Of a DNA stretch of 33,612 nt, positions 8,845 to 16,188 are shown piece after piece; positions within the stretch are counted from its first letter, which is position 1; every line of letters begins with the position of its first letter. Below the pieces are notes generated by a model that had not been told where the DNA came from, ran no database searches, and saw only the letters and a list, made by a program, of their open reading frames with translations. The translations under genes and the position numbers were made by a program. Source of the stretch: Nitrospirae bacterium JdFR-86 (GTDB lineage Bacteria > Nitrospirota > Thermodesulfovibrionia > Thermodesulfovibrionales > JdFR-86); the NCBI GenBank assembly GCA_002011815.1, contig MTOV01000009.1, forward strand, positions 43,653-77,264. Direction: 5' to 3'.

Positions 8845-9636
8845 ATGAGCATCCTGAATGAAATCCTCAGAAAAAAGCACGAAAGACTCGAATTCGCAAA
8901 GTCAAAAACCCCGCTCAGGGAGCTTAAAGCGAAAATCCCTGACATGGAAAAACCAAGAAATTTTAAAAAGGCAATTAAAAGAGACGCCGGAATAAAACTC
9001 ATAGCAGAAATCAAAAAGGCATCACCGTCTAAAGGGCTTATAAGAGCAGACTTTAACCCTGCAAACATCGCACGCATATACCATGAAAAAGCAGATGCAA
9101 TCTCTGTGCTTACCGAAGAGGACTTCTTTCTGGGAAGCTTGAAGTATATCGAAGAAGTAAAGAGCACCACGGACAAGCCAGTGTTAAGAAAAGACTTTCT
9201 CTTTGACGAATACCAGATATACGAGTCCAGAGCAGCAGGAGCCGATGCAGTCCTTTTCATAGAGACAATACTGGACAGAGTGCAGGCAGAGGAATACTAC
9301 CACATGGCAAGGGAATTCGGCTTAAGCGTGCTCTTTGAAATCCATGACCTTGAAGGACTTGAAAAAGCACTCGCGATAGATGCAGACATAATAGGCATCA
9401 ACAACCGAGACCTCAAAACATTAAATATAGACCTGAATACTACATTTGAGATAAAAAAAGAGATACCAGAGGAGAAAATCACTGTGGGGGAAAGCGGCAT
9501 CAAGACAAGAGAGGATGTCCTTAAAATGGATGATGCAGGTATAGACGCAATGCTTATAGGCACGACATTCATGCAAGCCGCTGACATAGGCAAAAAAATA
9601 GATGAACTCATGAAAGGGGACACAGTCCCCTCTTAA
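8845..9636 (+). CDS. trpC: Indole-3-glycerol phosphate synthase
   Basis: Closes the indole ring from CdRP in tryptophan synthesis. This TIM-barrel protein has the expected motifs: [16 protein letters not shown] (catalytic Lys), [41 protein letters not shown] split over two strands, [10 protein letters not shown] and [11 protein letters not shown]. Length 263 aa is normal. The C-terminal residues KGDTVPS are encoded by a hairpin repeat (9613-9634) and look like an add-on. It precedes trpF by 17 nt; the other trp genes except trpB2 are not in the window. Confidence 0.97.
   Translation: MSILNEILRKKHERLEFAKSKTPLRELKAKIPDMEKPRNFKKAIKRDAGIKLIAEIKKASPSKGLIRADFNPANIARIYHEKADAISVLTEEDFFLGSLKYIEEVKSTTDKPVLRKDFLFDEYQIYESRAAGADAVLFIETILDRVQAEEYYHMAREFGLSVLFEIHDLEGLEKALAIDADIIGINNRDLKTLNIDLNTTFEIKKEIPEEKITVGESGIKTREDVLKMDDAGIDAMLIGTTFMQAADIGKKIDELMKGDTVPS
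9613..9634 (+). repeat. REP-like palindrome overlapping the 3' end of trpC
   Basis: AAAGGGGACACAGTCCCCTCTT forms a 6-bp perfect stem GGGGAC/GTCCCC around ACA. A close relative (AAAGGGACACTGTCCCCCTTT) occurs at 26122-26142. This copy encodes the last residues and stop of TrpC. Confidence 0.45.
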
Positions 9637-9653
9637 CAAATCAAGAGGTAGAT

Positions 9654-10265
9654 ATGGTTAAAGTCAAAATATGTGGTATAACAAACATTGATGATGCACT
9701 GGCAGCAGTAACGTACGGTGCTGATGCCCTCGGCTTCGTCTTCTACAAGGGAAGCCCAAGATACATCACCCCAGACGATGCCAGAGAAATCATCATGAAA
9801 CTTCCGCCATTTATCACAACAGTCGGTGTCTTTGTAGACGAAAAACCCACCAAGGTCGAAAAAATACTAAAACACACAGGGATTGACATTGCACAGCTTC
9901 ATGGAAACGAGCCGCCTGAGGCATGCACCATCTCAAAAAGGGTGATAAAGGCAATACGGGTCAAAGAGTTGAGCGACCTTGAACCCTTAAGACACTACAA
10001 GGTTTCAGCCTTTCTGCTTGACACATACACGCCGGAGAAACTCGGCGGCACAGGTCAGATATTCAACTGGGACATTGCAGTAGATGCAAAACAGTTCGGA
10101 AGGATTATACTTGCCGGTGGACTTACACCTGAGAACATAAATCAGGCAGTCCAATGGGTGCGCCCTTATGCAGTAGATGTCAGCAGCGGAGTAGAAGAAG
10201 AAAAAGGCAAAAAAGACCACAAAAAACTAAAACTCTTTATCCAGAAGGCAAAGGGGATTACCTAA
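9654..10265 (+). CDS. trpF: Phosphoribosylanthranilate isomerase
   Basis: Amadori isomerase of the tryptophan pathway converting PRA to CdRP, the substrate of TrpC. The N-terminus [16 protein letters not shown] carries the catalytic Cys, followed by [17 protein letters not shown]. The catalytic Asp lies in [15 protein letters not shown], and the phosphate-binding loop is [10 protein letters not shown] and [16 protein letters not shown]. At 203 aa it is full length. GAGGT stands four bases before the ATG. It is the second gene of trpCF and overlaps the stop of convergent queF by four bases. Confidence 0.97.
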   Translation: MVKVKICGITNIDDALAAVTYGADALGFVFYKGSPRYITPDDAREIIMKLPPFITTVGVFVDEKPTKVEKILKHTGIDIAQLHGNEPPEACTISKRVIKAIRVKELSDLEPLRHYKVSAFLLDTYTPEKLGGTGQIFNWDIAVDAKQFGRIILAGGLTPENINQAVQWVRPYAVDVSSGVEEEKGKKDHKKLKLFIQKAKGIT

Positions 10266-10642
10266 TCCTGCTCACCTTGCGGATCTGACGAGACCCTTAC
10301 AATAGTTTTTACGTTTCCACGCGGGTTAAAGTCTCCGATTACCTCAAGAAACCTCGGCTTGAGCTTTTCCGCCAGTGCCTCGTATATCCTGTTCGTGGCA
10401 TCCTCATGAGAGATATGAACATCCCTGAAGGAATTAAGAAAAAGCTTCAAAGACTTGAGCTCAACGATTTTCTTGTCAGGCACATAGTTAATCTTTATGG
10501 TCGCAAAATCAGGATAGCCTGAACGCGGGCAAAGACACGTAAACTCAGGAAAGCTTATGTTTATCTCATAGTCCCTTTCAGGATGCGGATTGTCCCAGAG
10601 CTGAAGTTTTGCCTTTTTTATAGCCTTCTCGCCATACTTCAC
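10262..10642 (-). CDS. queF: NADPH-dependent 7-cyano-7-deazaguanine reductase (type I QueF)
   Basis: Reduces preQ0 to preQ1 for queuosine in tRNA. This is the short, single-domain (YkvM-type) form of 126 aa. The catalytic Cys38 is in [13 protein letters not shown], and the type I motif [14 protein letters not shown] and the HISHEDATN segment are present. The start is GTG at 10642. There is no ribosome binding site, but a -10-like TAGATT lies six bases upstream. No preQ1 riboswitch can fit in that spacing. Its other pathway genes are not in the window. Confidence 0.96.
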   Translation of the reverse strand: MKYGEKAIKKAKLQLWDNPHPERDYEINISFPEFTCLCPRSGYPDFATIKINYVPDKKIVELKSLKLFLNSFRDVHISHEDATNRIYEALAEKLKPRFLEVIGDFNPRGNVKTIVRVSSDPQGEQD

Positions 10643-10648
10643 AATAAA

Positions 10649-10678
10649 AATCTAACATTTGCCAGCATTCATTGTAAA
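10649..10678 (-). promoter_or_regulatory. Candidate promoter for a leaderless queF transcript
   Basis: On the minus strand TTTACA (10678-10673; five of six), an 18-nt spacer and TAGATT (10654-10649; four of six). Six bases separate this -10 box from the GTG start, placing +1 on the start codon. Confidence 0.42.
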
Positions 10679-10759
10679 GGTTTAGAAAGGATTTGGACAG
10701 CCTGCTGGTGTGATGACTTTTCTCATAATCGTTATAATAATCTCTTGAAAGGAATCATA

Positions 10760-11488
10760 GTGAGAAAGGATTTCATTTCAGTCATAATACCAGCATATAA
10801 CGAAGAACCCCGGATTTCTGAAACACTAAAGAAGATTCATCAGTATCTCAGGGAAAATTTTGAGGACTTTGAAATCATAGTCGTAGATGACGGAAGCACT
10901 GACAGCACGGCAGCACTGGTCAGCGCAATCAGAAACGAACTCTCCGGGATAAAGCTCCGACAGAACGGAAAAAATATGGGAAAAGGCTTTTCCGTGAAAA
11001 ACGGGATACTGTCCTCAAAAGGCAATCTTGTTCTCATGTCTGATGCAGACCTGTCAACCCCCATTGAAGAACTGCAAAAGCTTCTTCCGTTCATTGACAG
11101 AGGCTTTGACATAGCCACAGGCTCACGTGGACTGAAAGAGTCTGACATCGTCATAAGACAGCCTTGGTACAGGGAAAGAATGGGAAAGACATTCAATGTG
11201 TTTGTCCGCCTTCTGCTCATAGGCGGGATAAAAGACACGCAGTGCGGATTTAAGCTTTTCAAAGGGGATGTTGCCCGGCGGGTATTTGGAAAAACCAGAA
11301 TACACGGATTCAGTTTTGACGTAGAGGTTTTATTCATTGCAAAAAAGATGGGCTATAAGATAAAAGAAATTCCCATAAGGTGGCTTAATTCCCCGGATTC
11401 AAAAGTCAGGGTGTTTAAAGACTCTGCAAAGATGCTTCTTGAGCTTCTGAAGATAAAGGCGTACGGGCTTACCGGCAGATACGGATAG
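10760..11488 (+). CDS. Family 2 glycosyltransferase, dolichyl-phosphate mannosyltransferase-like
   Basis: Transfers a sugar from a nucleotide donor, probably to a polyprenyl phosphate. The GT-A fold motifs are present: ISVIIPAYNEEPRI, IIVVDDGSTDST, GKGFSVKNGI, LMSDADLSTPIEE (DxD-type metal site) and DTQCGFKLFKGDVARRVF. There is no C-terminal membrane domain, unlike many polyprenyl-phosphate glycosyltransferases, so it is probably membrane-associated at most. The GTG at 10760 is chosen because AGGA stands six bases upstream and the glycosyltransferase fold starts immediately; a longer in-frame reading from 10583 adds 59 residues that resemble nothing. 242 aa. Only 3 nt separate its stop from that of convergent fur. 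Confidence 0.9.
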   Translation: MRKDFISVIIPAYNEEPRISETLKKIHQYLRENFEDFEIIVVDDGSTDSTAALVSAIRNELSGIKLRQNGKNMGKGFSVKNGILSSKGNLVLMSDADLSTPIEELQKLLPFIDRGFDIATGSRGLKESDIVIRQPWYRERMGKTFNVFVRLLLIGGIKDTQCGFKLFKGDVARRVFGKTRIHGFSFDVEVLFIAKKMGYKIKEIPIRWLNSPDSKVRVFKDSAKMLLELLKIKAYGLTGRYG

Positions 11489-11491
11489 CAA

Positions 11492-11922
11492 TCACTTCTT
11501 TCTTTTTTTTCTGCATGCCTTACAGTATCCTTTTATTTCGAGTGTATGGGTTACGCCTTCGAAGTTTTCACTCTTGCAGAGCTTGTCCTGAAGTCTTTCA
11601 AGTGCTTCTGAATAGAACTCTATCACCTTACCGCAGGAGATACAGAGCATATGGTCGTGGTGACCTTTGCCTGTGTGTTCATAATGTGCATGCTTGTCTG
11701 TTCTTTCGACCTGCTCAAGCAGACCGCTTTCAAGGAGCAGGGGCAGGGTTCTGTAGACCGATGCCTTTGAGACTCTCAGTCCGTTTTTTTTCAGGGCAAG
11801 GTGAAGCTCCTCAAGGTCAAAGTGTCCGCGGCGGGAAGTTATCTCTTTTATTATAGCCTCACGCTCTTTTGTAAACCTGAGTCCTTTCTTCTTGAGAAAT
11901 TCTTTAAATTCTTCTACCCCAT
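11492..11922 (-). CDS. fur: Fur-family ferric uptake regulator with an apparent one-base frameshift at the start codon
   Basis: A full-length Fur-family reading frame runs from codon GTA at 11917 to TGA at 11494-11492 (141 codons). It has a winged helix (FTKEREAIIKEI, SKASVYRTLPLLLESGLLE), the metal site GKGHHDHMLCISCGKVIEF and a C-terminal GYCKACRKK; both CxxC pairs are intact. This frame has no ATG, GTG or TTG between the preceding in-frame TGA (11938-11936) and the codons deep in the metal site. The only plausible start, ATG at 11922-11920, lies two bases after the stop of the DtxR-FeoA gene, but there it reads ATG GGG TAG. One more G in the G-run would give M-G-V-E-E-F-K-E-F-L, a normal Fur N-terminus (143 aa). 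Causes could be a sequencing or assembly error, a real lesion, or -1 slippage on GGGG before TAG. Identity of the family is secure; expression is uncertain. Confidence 0.85.
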
Positions 11923-11924
11923 TT

Positions 11925-12599
11925 TTATGCCTGCTTCACGTATATTCCTTTAGCTATATCCTCACCGACAGCCAAAGTGGTCTCATCTATTTCCACGACA
12001 TATGACGGTTTTTTCTGCTGAAGTCTTATACTTGCACCTGGCACAAGTCCCATGGATGCAAGCCTGTCCATTGCCGGCGCGGTTATAAAAAGCACTTTTG
12101 CCTGTTTACCCACTTCCAGGTCTTTGAGGCTTTGCACAAGTGGCTGGACTTTTTTTGCATAAAGCTCACAGCACTTTCCCTTAGGTATGGGTCTTCCGTG
12201 CGGGCATAAAGGCGGATGTCCGAGAAAGGTGCATATCGCCTCTTCGACCTCAGGGCTTATCACGTGTTCAAACCTGCATGCATCCTCTTCGTAGTCCGTC
12301 AGGTCAAGGACATCTGCAAAAAGTCTTTCAGCAAGAAGATGGCGTCTGGTGATATCTCTTGCCCTGCACTCGCCCTCTTCTGTGAAATAGATTTTGTCGT
12401 CCTGAATCATTATAAGACCGTTGGCCTGCATCCTGCGTATGCTTTCTTCATTGCCGAGCTCCTCTACGACATCAGCAAGCCTTACGGCTTCACTCTTCTC
12501 TCTTATTTCCCAGACGGTCTCCAGCACTTCGTCCTCAAAGAGGCTTTCTTCGGTGCTGGACCGAGCCGCTCTTCTGCAGGGCTTTCCTATCTCTTCCAC
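11925..12599 (-). CDS. DtxR/MntR-type metal-dependent regulator fused to a FeoA domain
   Basis: The protein has an N-terminal helix-turn-helix, a dimerisation and metal domain (RRHLLAERLFADVL; CRFEHVISPEVEEAI with the Cys, Glu and His ligands; GHPPLCPHGRPIP) and a C-terminal SH3-like FeoA domain (residues ~145-224; APAMDRLASMGLVPGA). I chose GTG at 12599 because AGGAGG lies five bases before it; an upstream in-frame ATG at 12626 has no such site. 224 aa. The recognition-helix region (EEL to GLI) is about 12 residues against about 20 in DtxR, so DNA binding may differ. It sits between feoB and fur and may be the only FeoA in the operon. It probably regulates iron or manganese genes, but the metal is not certain. 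Confidence 0.9.
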   Translation of the reverse strand: MEEIGKPCRRAARSSTEESLFEDEVLETVWEIREKSEAVRLADVVEELGNEESIRRMQANGLIMIQDDKIYFTEEGECRARDITRRHLLAERLFADVLDLTDYEEDACRFEHVISPEVEEAICTFLGHPPLCPHGRPIPKGKCCELYAKKVQPLVQSLKDLEVGKQAKVLFITAPAMDRLASMGLVPGASIRLQQKKPSYVVEIDETTLAVGEDIAKGIYVKQA

Positions 12600-12637
12600 T
12601 GATGCCTCCTGTCCAGAGTTCCACATATTTTACTGAA

Positions 12638-14632
12638 CTATATATTAATGTCAAATGTTCTGAGTATCCAGTTAAGCACTCCGCCGGCAAGCACTGCAAC
12701 CGGTATTATTATTGCGAGCATTGTAAGGGACATGCGTAGTCCGCGTTCTTTTATCATCATAAGAAAGTGTGCCAGACACGGCACAAACAGTGTTATGGTC
12801 ACGAGACTTACAACCGTCTGCACAGGCGTAAGGAGTCCGTCCTGAGCCATTGCGAAAAGTCCGGCTGCTCCGTAATCACGTCTGAAAAACCCGATTAAGA
12901 ACGCCTCTGTTGTCTTTGCAGGAAGTCCGAGCACGCCAACGACAACCGGTGATGTAATCTTTTCAATGACACCTAATATTTTCAGCTTGTCGAGGACAAA
13001 GAGTATAAAAGTGCCGAGCATGAAAAGCGGCACAGCCTCTTTCAGATACCACACAGCCCTGCCTGCTGTCTTCACAGTCACATTGCTTATGGACGGCATC
13101 CTTATAGGCGGAATTTCAAGGAAGAACTCTGACTGCTCACCCGGCACAATCTTGGATGCAAGATAACCGACAAAAAGCAGCACTCCGAGGACACTAAACA
13201 ACCATATAGCCAGAGCCTTTGCCGACAGCGCACTGAGCATTCCCAGTATAACGCCAAGCTGTGCAGAGCACGGCACTGCAAGTGCAAGAAGGAACGTGGC
13301 TATTATCCTGTCCCTTCTGGACTCCAGAATCCTCGTGGTCATCACCGCCATTGTGCCGCAGCCAAGCCCCAGAACCATAGGCAGAACCGCCTTCCCGCTA
13401 AGCCCCATGATGTTGAACACCCTGTTGGACATAATCGCAAGTCTGGGCAGATAACCGCTGTCTTCGAGTATGGAAAATGCAATGAAAAACGTAGTGGTTA
13501 TCGGCAGTATTATGCCTATGGCATATGTAAGAGCCATTGTGATGAGCCCGTATTGCCCGACGAACATCTCCTGAAGGAATTTTACAGGGATTATCGCCTC
13601 TATTGTCTTTATAAACATAGGGTTCAGATACTTCCCGAAGATGGTCTCTTCAAGGAAGTCAACGAGTATGCCTGCACCGAATACACCCACGAATTCATAA
13701 AGACCGTAAAGCACCAGAAGAAGTACAAGAAGTCCCCAGAAAGGATGCATGCTCGCCCTTCCTATATAGACTGAAAGCGAGCCTCCCTTCTGCGGAGACT
13801 TCTTCATGACCATATTCGTTATCTCGCCTGCCTTTTTAAAACGGATTTCATTGACGATTAAGCCCACGGGTCTTTTAACCTTCTTCTGGCATTCATCTCT
13901 GAGGTCTTCAAGCTTCTGGATTGTAGCTTCCTCAAGGTTTGCATTAAGCCAGCCTCTTAAGCTTTCGTCCCCTGAAAGTATCATCAGGGCAAGAGACCTT
14001 TTTGAGATATTTGTTTCAGGCAGATAAGAGGCGACCCTTTCTATATAGTCTTCTATTACACTGCCGTAGTGGATTTTGATTTGCGGCACTTTTGGTATTT
14101 GCTGGCTTATGGCGGCTTTCAGGGTCTTTATTCCTTTTCTTTCGGGTGCGATAGTGCCCACCACCTCTACGCCGAGCACTTCTTTCAGTTTCTTTGTATC
14201 TATAATTATTCCTCTGTCCCTTGCCTCGTCCTCCATGTTCAGGTCAAGAATCACAGGCAGTCCCATCTCAGCAAGCTGTATTGTAAGCAAGAGGGTTCTC
14301 TTGAGGTTTTTTGCATCACCCACCTGCAGGACCAGCGATGGCTTTTCACTCAAGAGGATGTCTCTTGTAACCCTTTCGTCCTCACTCATTGGGATGAGGC
14401 TGTTTACCCCGGGCGTGTCCACCAGCAGGAACTTCTTTCCGTCGAGGGTTATGTTGCCGTGAAAGACCTCGACCGTAGTGCCCGGATAGTTCGATACGGC
14501 AGCGTATTTTCCTGTAAGAAGCCCGAATATAATGCTTTTTCCCACATTAGGGTTTCCGATGAGTGCAATGCGCTGGTATCCGCTTCCGGTTTTATATCCT
14601 TTATCACGATGGCGGTGCCGATGTCGGTGCAT
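12638..14632 (-). CDS. feoB: Ferrous iron transport protein B
   Basis: Inner-membrane Fe2+ transporter with an N-terminal GTPase. The G motifs are visible: G1 GNPNVGKS at residues 26-33, G2 NYPGTT, G3 DTPGVNSL and G4 NMED. The C-terminal ~380 residues are hydrophobic, with the two gate repeats (RLAIMSNRVFNIMGLSGKAV with GLGCGTMAVMTTR, and GFFRRDYGAAGLFAMAQDG). The N-terminus MHRHRHRHRDKGYK is unusual, with four His-Arg repeats before the G domain. At 664 aa it is shorter than E. coli FeoB (773) but complete. GGGGAGGT lies eight bases before the ATG. First gene of feoB-dtxR/feoA-fur, with a Fur-box-like operator at its promoter. Confidence 0.97.
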   Translation of the reverse strand: MHRHRHRHRDKGYKTGSGYQRIALIGNPNVGKSIIFGLLTGKYAAVSNYPGTTVEVFHGNITLDGKKFLLVDTPGVNSLIPMSEDERVTRDILLSEKPSLVLQVGDAKNLKRTLLLTIQLAEMGLPVILDLNMEDEARDRGIIIDTKKLKEVLGVEVVGTIAPERKGIKTLKAAISQQIPKVPQIKIHYGSVIEDYIERVASYLPETNISKRSLALMILSGDESLRGWLNANLEEATIQKLEDLRDECQKKVKRPVGLIVNEIRFKKAGEITNMVMKKSPQKGGSLSVYIGRASMHPFWGLLVLLLVLYGLYEFVGVFGAGILVDFLEETIFGKYLNPMFIKTIEAIIPVKFLQEMFVGQYGLITMALTYAIGIILPITTTFFIAFSILEDSGYLPRLAIMSNRVFNIMGLSGKAVLPMVLGLGCGTMAVMTTRILESRRDRIIATFLLALAVPCSAQLGVILGMLSALSAKALAIWLFSVLGVLLFVGYLASKIVPGEQSEFFLEIPPIRMPSISNVTVKTAGRAVWYLKEAVPLFMLGTFILFVLDKLKILGVIEKITSPVVVGVLGLPAKTTEAFLIGFFRRDYGAAGLFAMAQDGLLTPVQTVVSLVTITLFVPCLAHFLMMIKERGLRMSLTMLAIIIPVAVLAGGVLNWILRTFDINI

Positions 14633-14657
14633 GTACGGCTACCTCCCCTTATTGTTA

Positions 14658-14674
14658 TTGAGACTCATTCTCAA
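14658..14674. promoter_or_regulatory. Fur-box-like palindrome in the feoB promoter
   Basis: TTGAGACTCATTCTCAA has 6-bp perfect arms (TTGAGA/TCTCAA). Read on the minus strand, TGAGAAT-G-AGTCTCA matches the 7-1-7 Fur consensus TGATAAT-N-ATTATCA at 11 of 14 positions. It begins three bases downstream of the -10 box and covers the expected transcription start, which is typical for repression. Confidence 0.65.
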
Positions 14675-14677
14675 TAA

Positions 14678-14706
14678 AGTATACACCATATACCCTGCCC
14701 TGTCAA
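14678..14706 (-). promoter_or_regulatory. Strong sigma70-type promoter of the feo operon
   Basis: On the minus strand a perfect TTGACA (14706-14701) is followed by exactly 17 nt and TATACT (14683-14678; five of six). Just downstream are the Fur-box-like palindrome and then the ribosome binding site at 14648-14641. Confidence 0.8.
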
Positions 14707-14757
14707 GGGTTATGGAAAGGTCTCTAATTAAAATAAAAATTTCAGGCTTGCGGGGAG

Positions 14758-14898
14758 GTCGAAGCGACTCTGCGCGAAGACTCGCTTCGAGTCGAAGCGT
14801 TAAGAATTAATTCGTGTTTGAGGTCGTTTCGACCGAGTTGGAATTAATTCAGCGGAGACCGGCCGAGCGGAACGCCCGGAGGGTCACAGACCCTTTTT
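14758..14898 (+). other. Highly structured non-coding element with alternative hairpins and a terminator-like end
   Basis: This is the core of the only long gene-free stretch (14633-15078). CGCTTCG at 14783-14789 can pair either with CGAAGCG at 14760-14766, as part of a 12-bp stem with one mismatch, or with CGAAGCG at 14793-14799, a perfect 7-bp stem with a 3-nt loop. Then comes GAATTAATTC twice (14804-14813, 14841-14850) flanking the hairpin GGTCG-TTT-CGACC (14822-14834). It ends in GGGTC-ACA-GACCC-TTTTT (14881-14898), which resembles an intrinsic terminator. It could be a small structured RNA on the plus strand or a palindromic mobile repeat. I see no convincing promoter and no coding frame. 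From 14899 to about 14988 I see nothing definite. Confidence 0.45.
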
Positions 14899-14988
14899 AA
14901 TATACGCTTGAAGTGCTCTTAAAAGTGACTGTACCACCGGGCAAAAAAGTGTCGGGGGTTGGGCAGAGGCAACGATACAGCAAATCAT

Positions 14989-15006
14989 TTGACAACATGT
15001 TATAAT
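14989..15006 (+). promoter_or_regulatory. Candidate promoter upstream of the glutamate synthase operon
   Basis: TGtTATAAT (14998-15006) is a perfect extended -10. TTGACA at 14989-14994 is too close to serve this box (6 nt), but is 18 nt before TATTCT (15013-15018), so two overlapping promoters are possible. Either would start near 15013-15025, just before the hairpin at 15025-15047. Confidence 0.5.
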
Positions 15007-15024
15007 AAATTTTATTCTAAACAG

Positions 15025-15047
15025 ACGGCAGCCGATTGCCGTTTTTT
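15025..15047 (+). terminator. Intrinsic terminator-like hairpin in the glutamate synthase leader
   Basis: ACGGCA (15025-15030), loop GCCGAT, TGCCGT (15037-15042), with a run of six T from 15042. It lies between the candidate promoter and the first glt gene, so it would act as an attenuator, or else it ends a short upstream RNA. The stem is only 6 bp, so strength is uncertain. Confidence 0.45.
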
Positions 15048-15078
15048 AGTCTAAAATTAGGAGCATATATACAGAATA

Positions 15079-16188
15079 ATGTGCCGCCTGGCAGCCATAA
15101 CATCCAATGAATATTTCTCCCCGATGGAGAACATCGTTGCCCTTGAGACGATGAAAGAAGGGCATGACGGCTCTGGCATGGGACTGGTGCTCAAAGACCT
15201 TAACGGAGAGTTCCGCGAACTGAAAGACTATCCCATACTGTCAGGCATATGCTCAAAGGACGGCTACAGAAAACTCGAAGACTACATGCAGAGCCTCGGC
15301 TTCAAGGAAAAGCACATGTGGTCTCCTGCAATAAGACCTGTCAAGGGTATAGAAAAGAGGGATTACTACTTCGCAAAGGTTTATCAGTATCCTGAAGAAT
15401 ACCTTGACAAGCCATGGGCTGAAAAAGAAGACCTTCTTATGAAGACCCGCATAGCCCTTAGAAAACTCGGTGAGGAAGACGAATCCATAGTGGTGTTTTC
15501 ATTTTACCCTGACATCATCACTATAAAAGAGGTTGGAGACCCGCTTACCCTTGGCGAGTTCTTCGGGCTTGATAAGTCTAATTTAAAGGCGAAGATAATT
15601 TTTGCACAGGGCAGGCAGAACACAAACTATGCAATAAACCTTTATGCCTGTCACCCGTTCTTCATACAGGGTTATTGCACGATGACGAACGGAGAAAACA
15701 CTGCTTTTGTTCCCATAAGGGAGTTTCTCATGAGCAGGGGATTTCCAGGCTATATCGGCTACAACAGCGACAGCGAGGTCTTCACGCACATCCTGCACTA
15801 CACACGCAGACAACTGGGCTTCCCGCTTACATATTATAAAGACATAATAACCCCGCTTAAAGACACCGAGATAGAGAAAAGACCTGACAGGGACGCACTC
15901 AGGCTCCTGAAGGCATCCCTCAGGATGCTTACCATAGACGGTCCGAACTGTGTTATAGGTTTTACTCCTGACGGGACGTGTTTTATGGTTCAGGATTCAA
16001 AGAAACTAAGACCCGGTGTGGTCGGAGGCGTTAAAGGCAAATATGCCCTTATGTCAGAGGAATGCGGTCTTGACAGGGCTATACCTGACAGAGACAGGTC
16101 TAAAGACGTATTCCCGATGAAATACGACATGGTCATCGTCTCACCGGGAGCTAAAGAGGTAAAGGTATGGAACCAGCTACATGGTTAG
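15079..16188 (+). CDS. Glutamate synthase, class II glutamine amidotransferase subunit (split GltB N-terminal part)
   Basis: Releases ammonia from glutamine for the partner synthase subunit. After removal of Met1 the N-terminal Cys2 (MCRLAAITS) is the nucleophile, so the start codon is fixed; GHDGSGMGL follows. The conserved Asn/Asp part TNGENTAFVPIREFLMSRG and the GYNSDSEVFTHIL segment are typical of the family. It has 369 aa, matching the stand-alone amidotransferase subunit of archaeal-type split glutamate synthases. GGAG at 15060-15063 is 15 bases from the ATG, unusually far; TATATA ends seven bases before it. First of three overlapping genes. Confidence 0.92.
   Translation: MCRLAAITSNEYFSPMENIVALETMKEGHDGSGMGLVLKDLNGEFRELKDYPILSGICSKDGYRKLEDYMQSLGFKEKHMWSPAIRPVKGIEKRDYYFAKVYQYPEEYLDKPWAEKEDLLMKTRIALRKLGEEDESIVVFSFYPDIITIKEVGDPLTLGEFFGLDKSNLKAKIIFAQGRQNTNYAINLYACHPFFIQGYCTMTNGENTAFVPIREFLMSRGFPGYIGYNSDSEVFTHILHYTRRQLGFPLTYYKDIITPLKDTEIEKRPDRDALRLLKASLRMLTIDGPNCVIGFTPDGTCFMVQDSKKLRPGVVGGVKGKYALMSEECGLDRAIPDRDRSKDVFPMKYDMVIVSPGAKEVKVWNQLHG

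Noticed and set aside
10583-10759. Longer N-terminus for the glycosyltransferase
   Set aside because: The 59 extra residues resemble no GT2 sequence, whereas GTG 10760 has AGGA at the right distance and begins the conserved fold.
11515-11856. Plus-strand open frame opposite fur
   Set aside because: It is the antisense shadow of the Fur-family reading frame, which has clear family motifs on the minus strand.
14633-15078. Known riboswitch or 6S/SRP/tmRNA in the long intergenic region
   Set aside because: The hairpins do not match the conserved cores of c-di-GMP, manganese, preQ1 or glutamine riboswitches, or those of the housekeeping RNAs that I can recall; it is left as an unassigned structured element.
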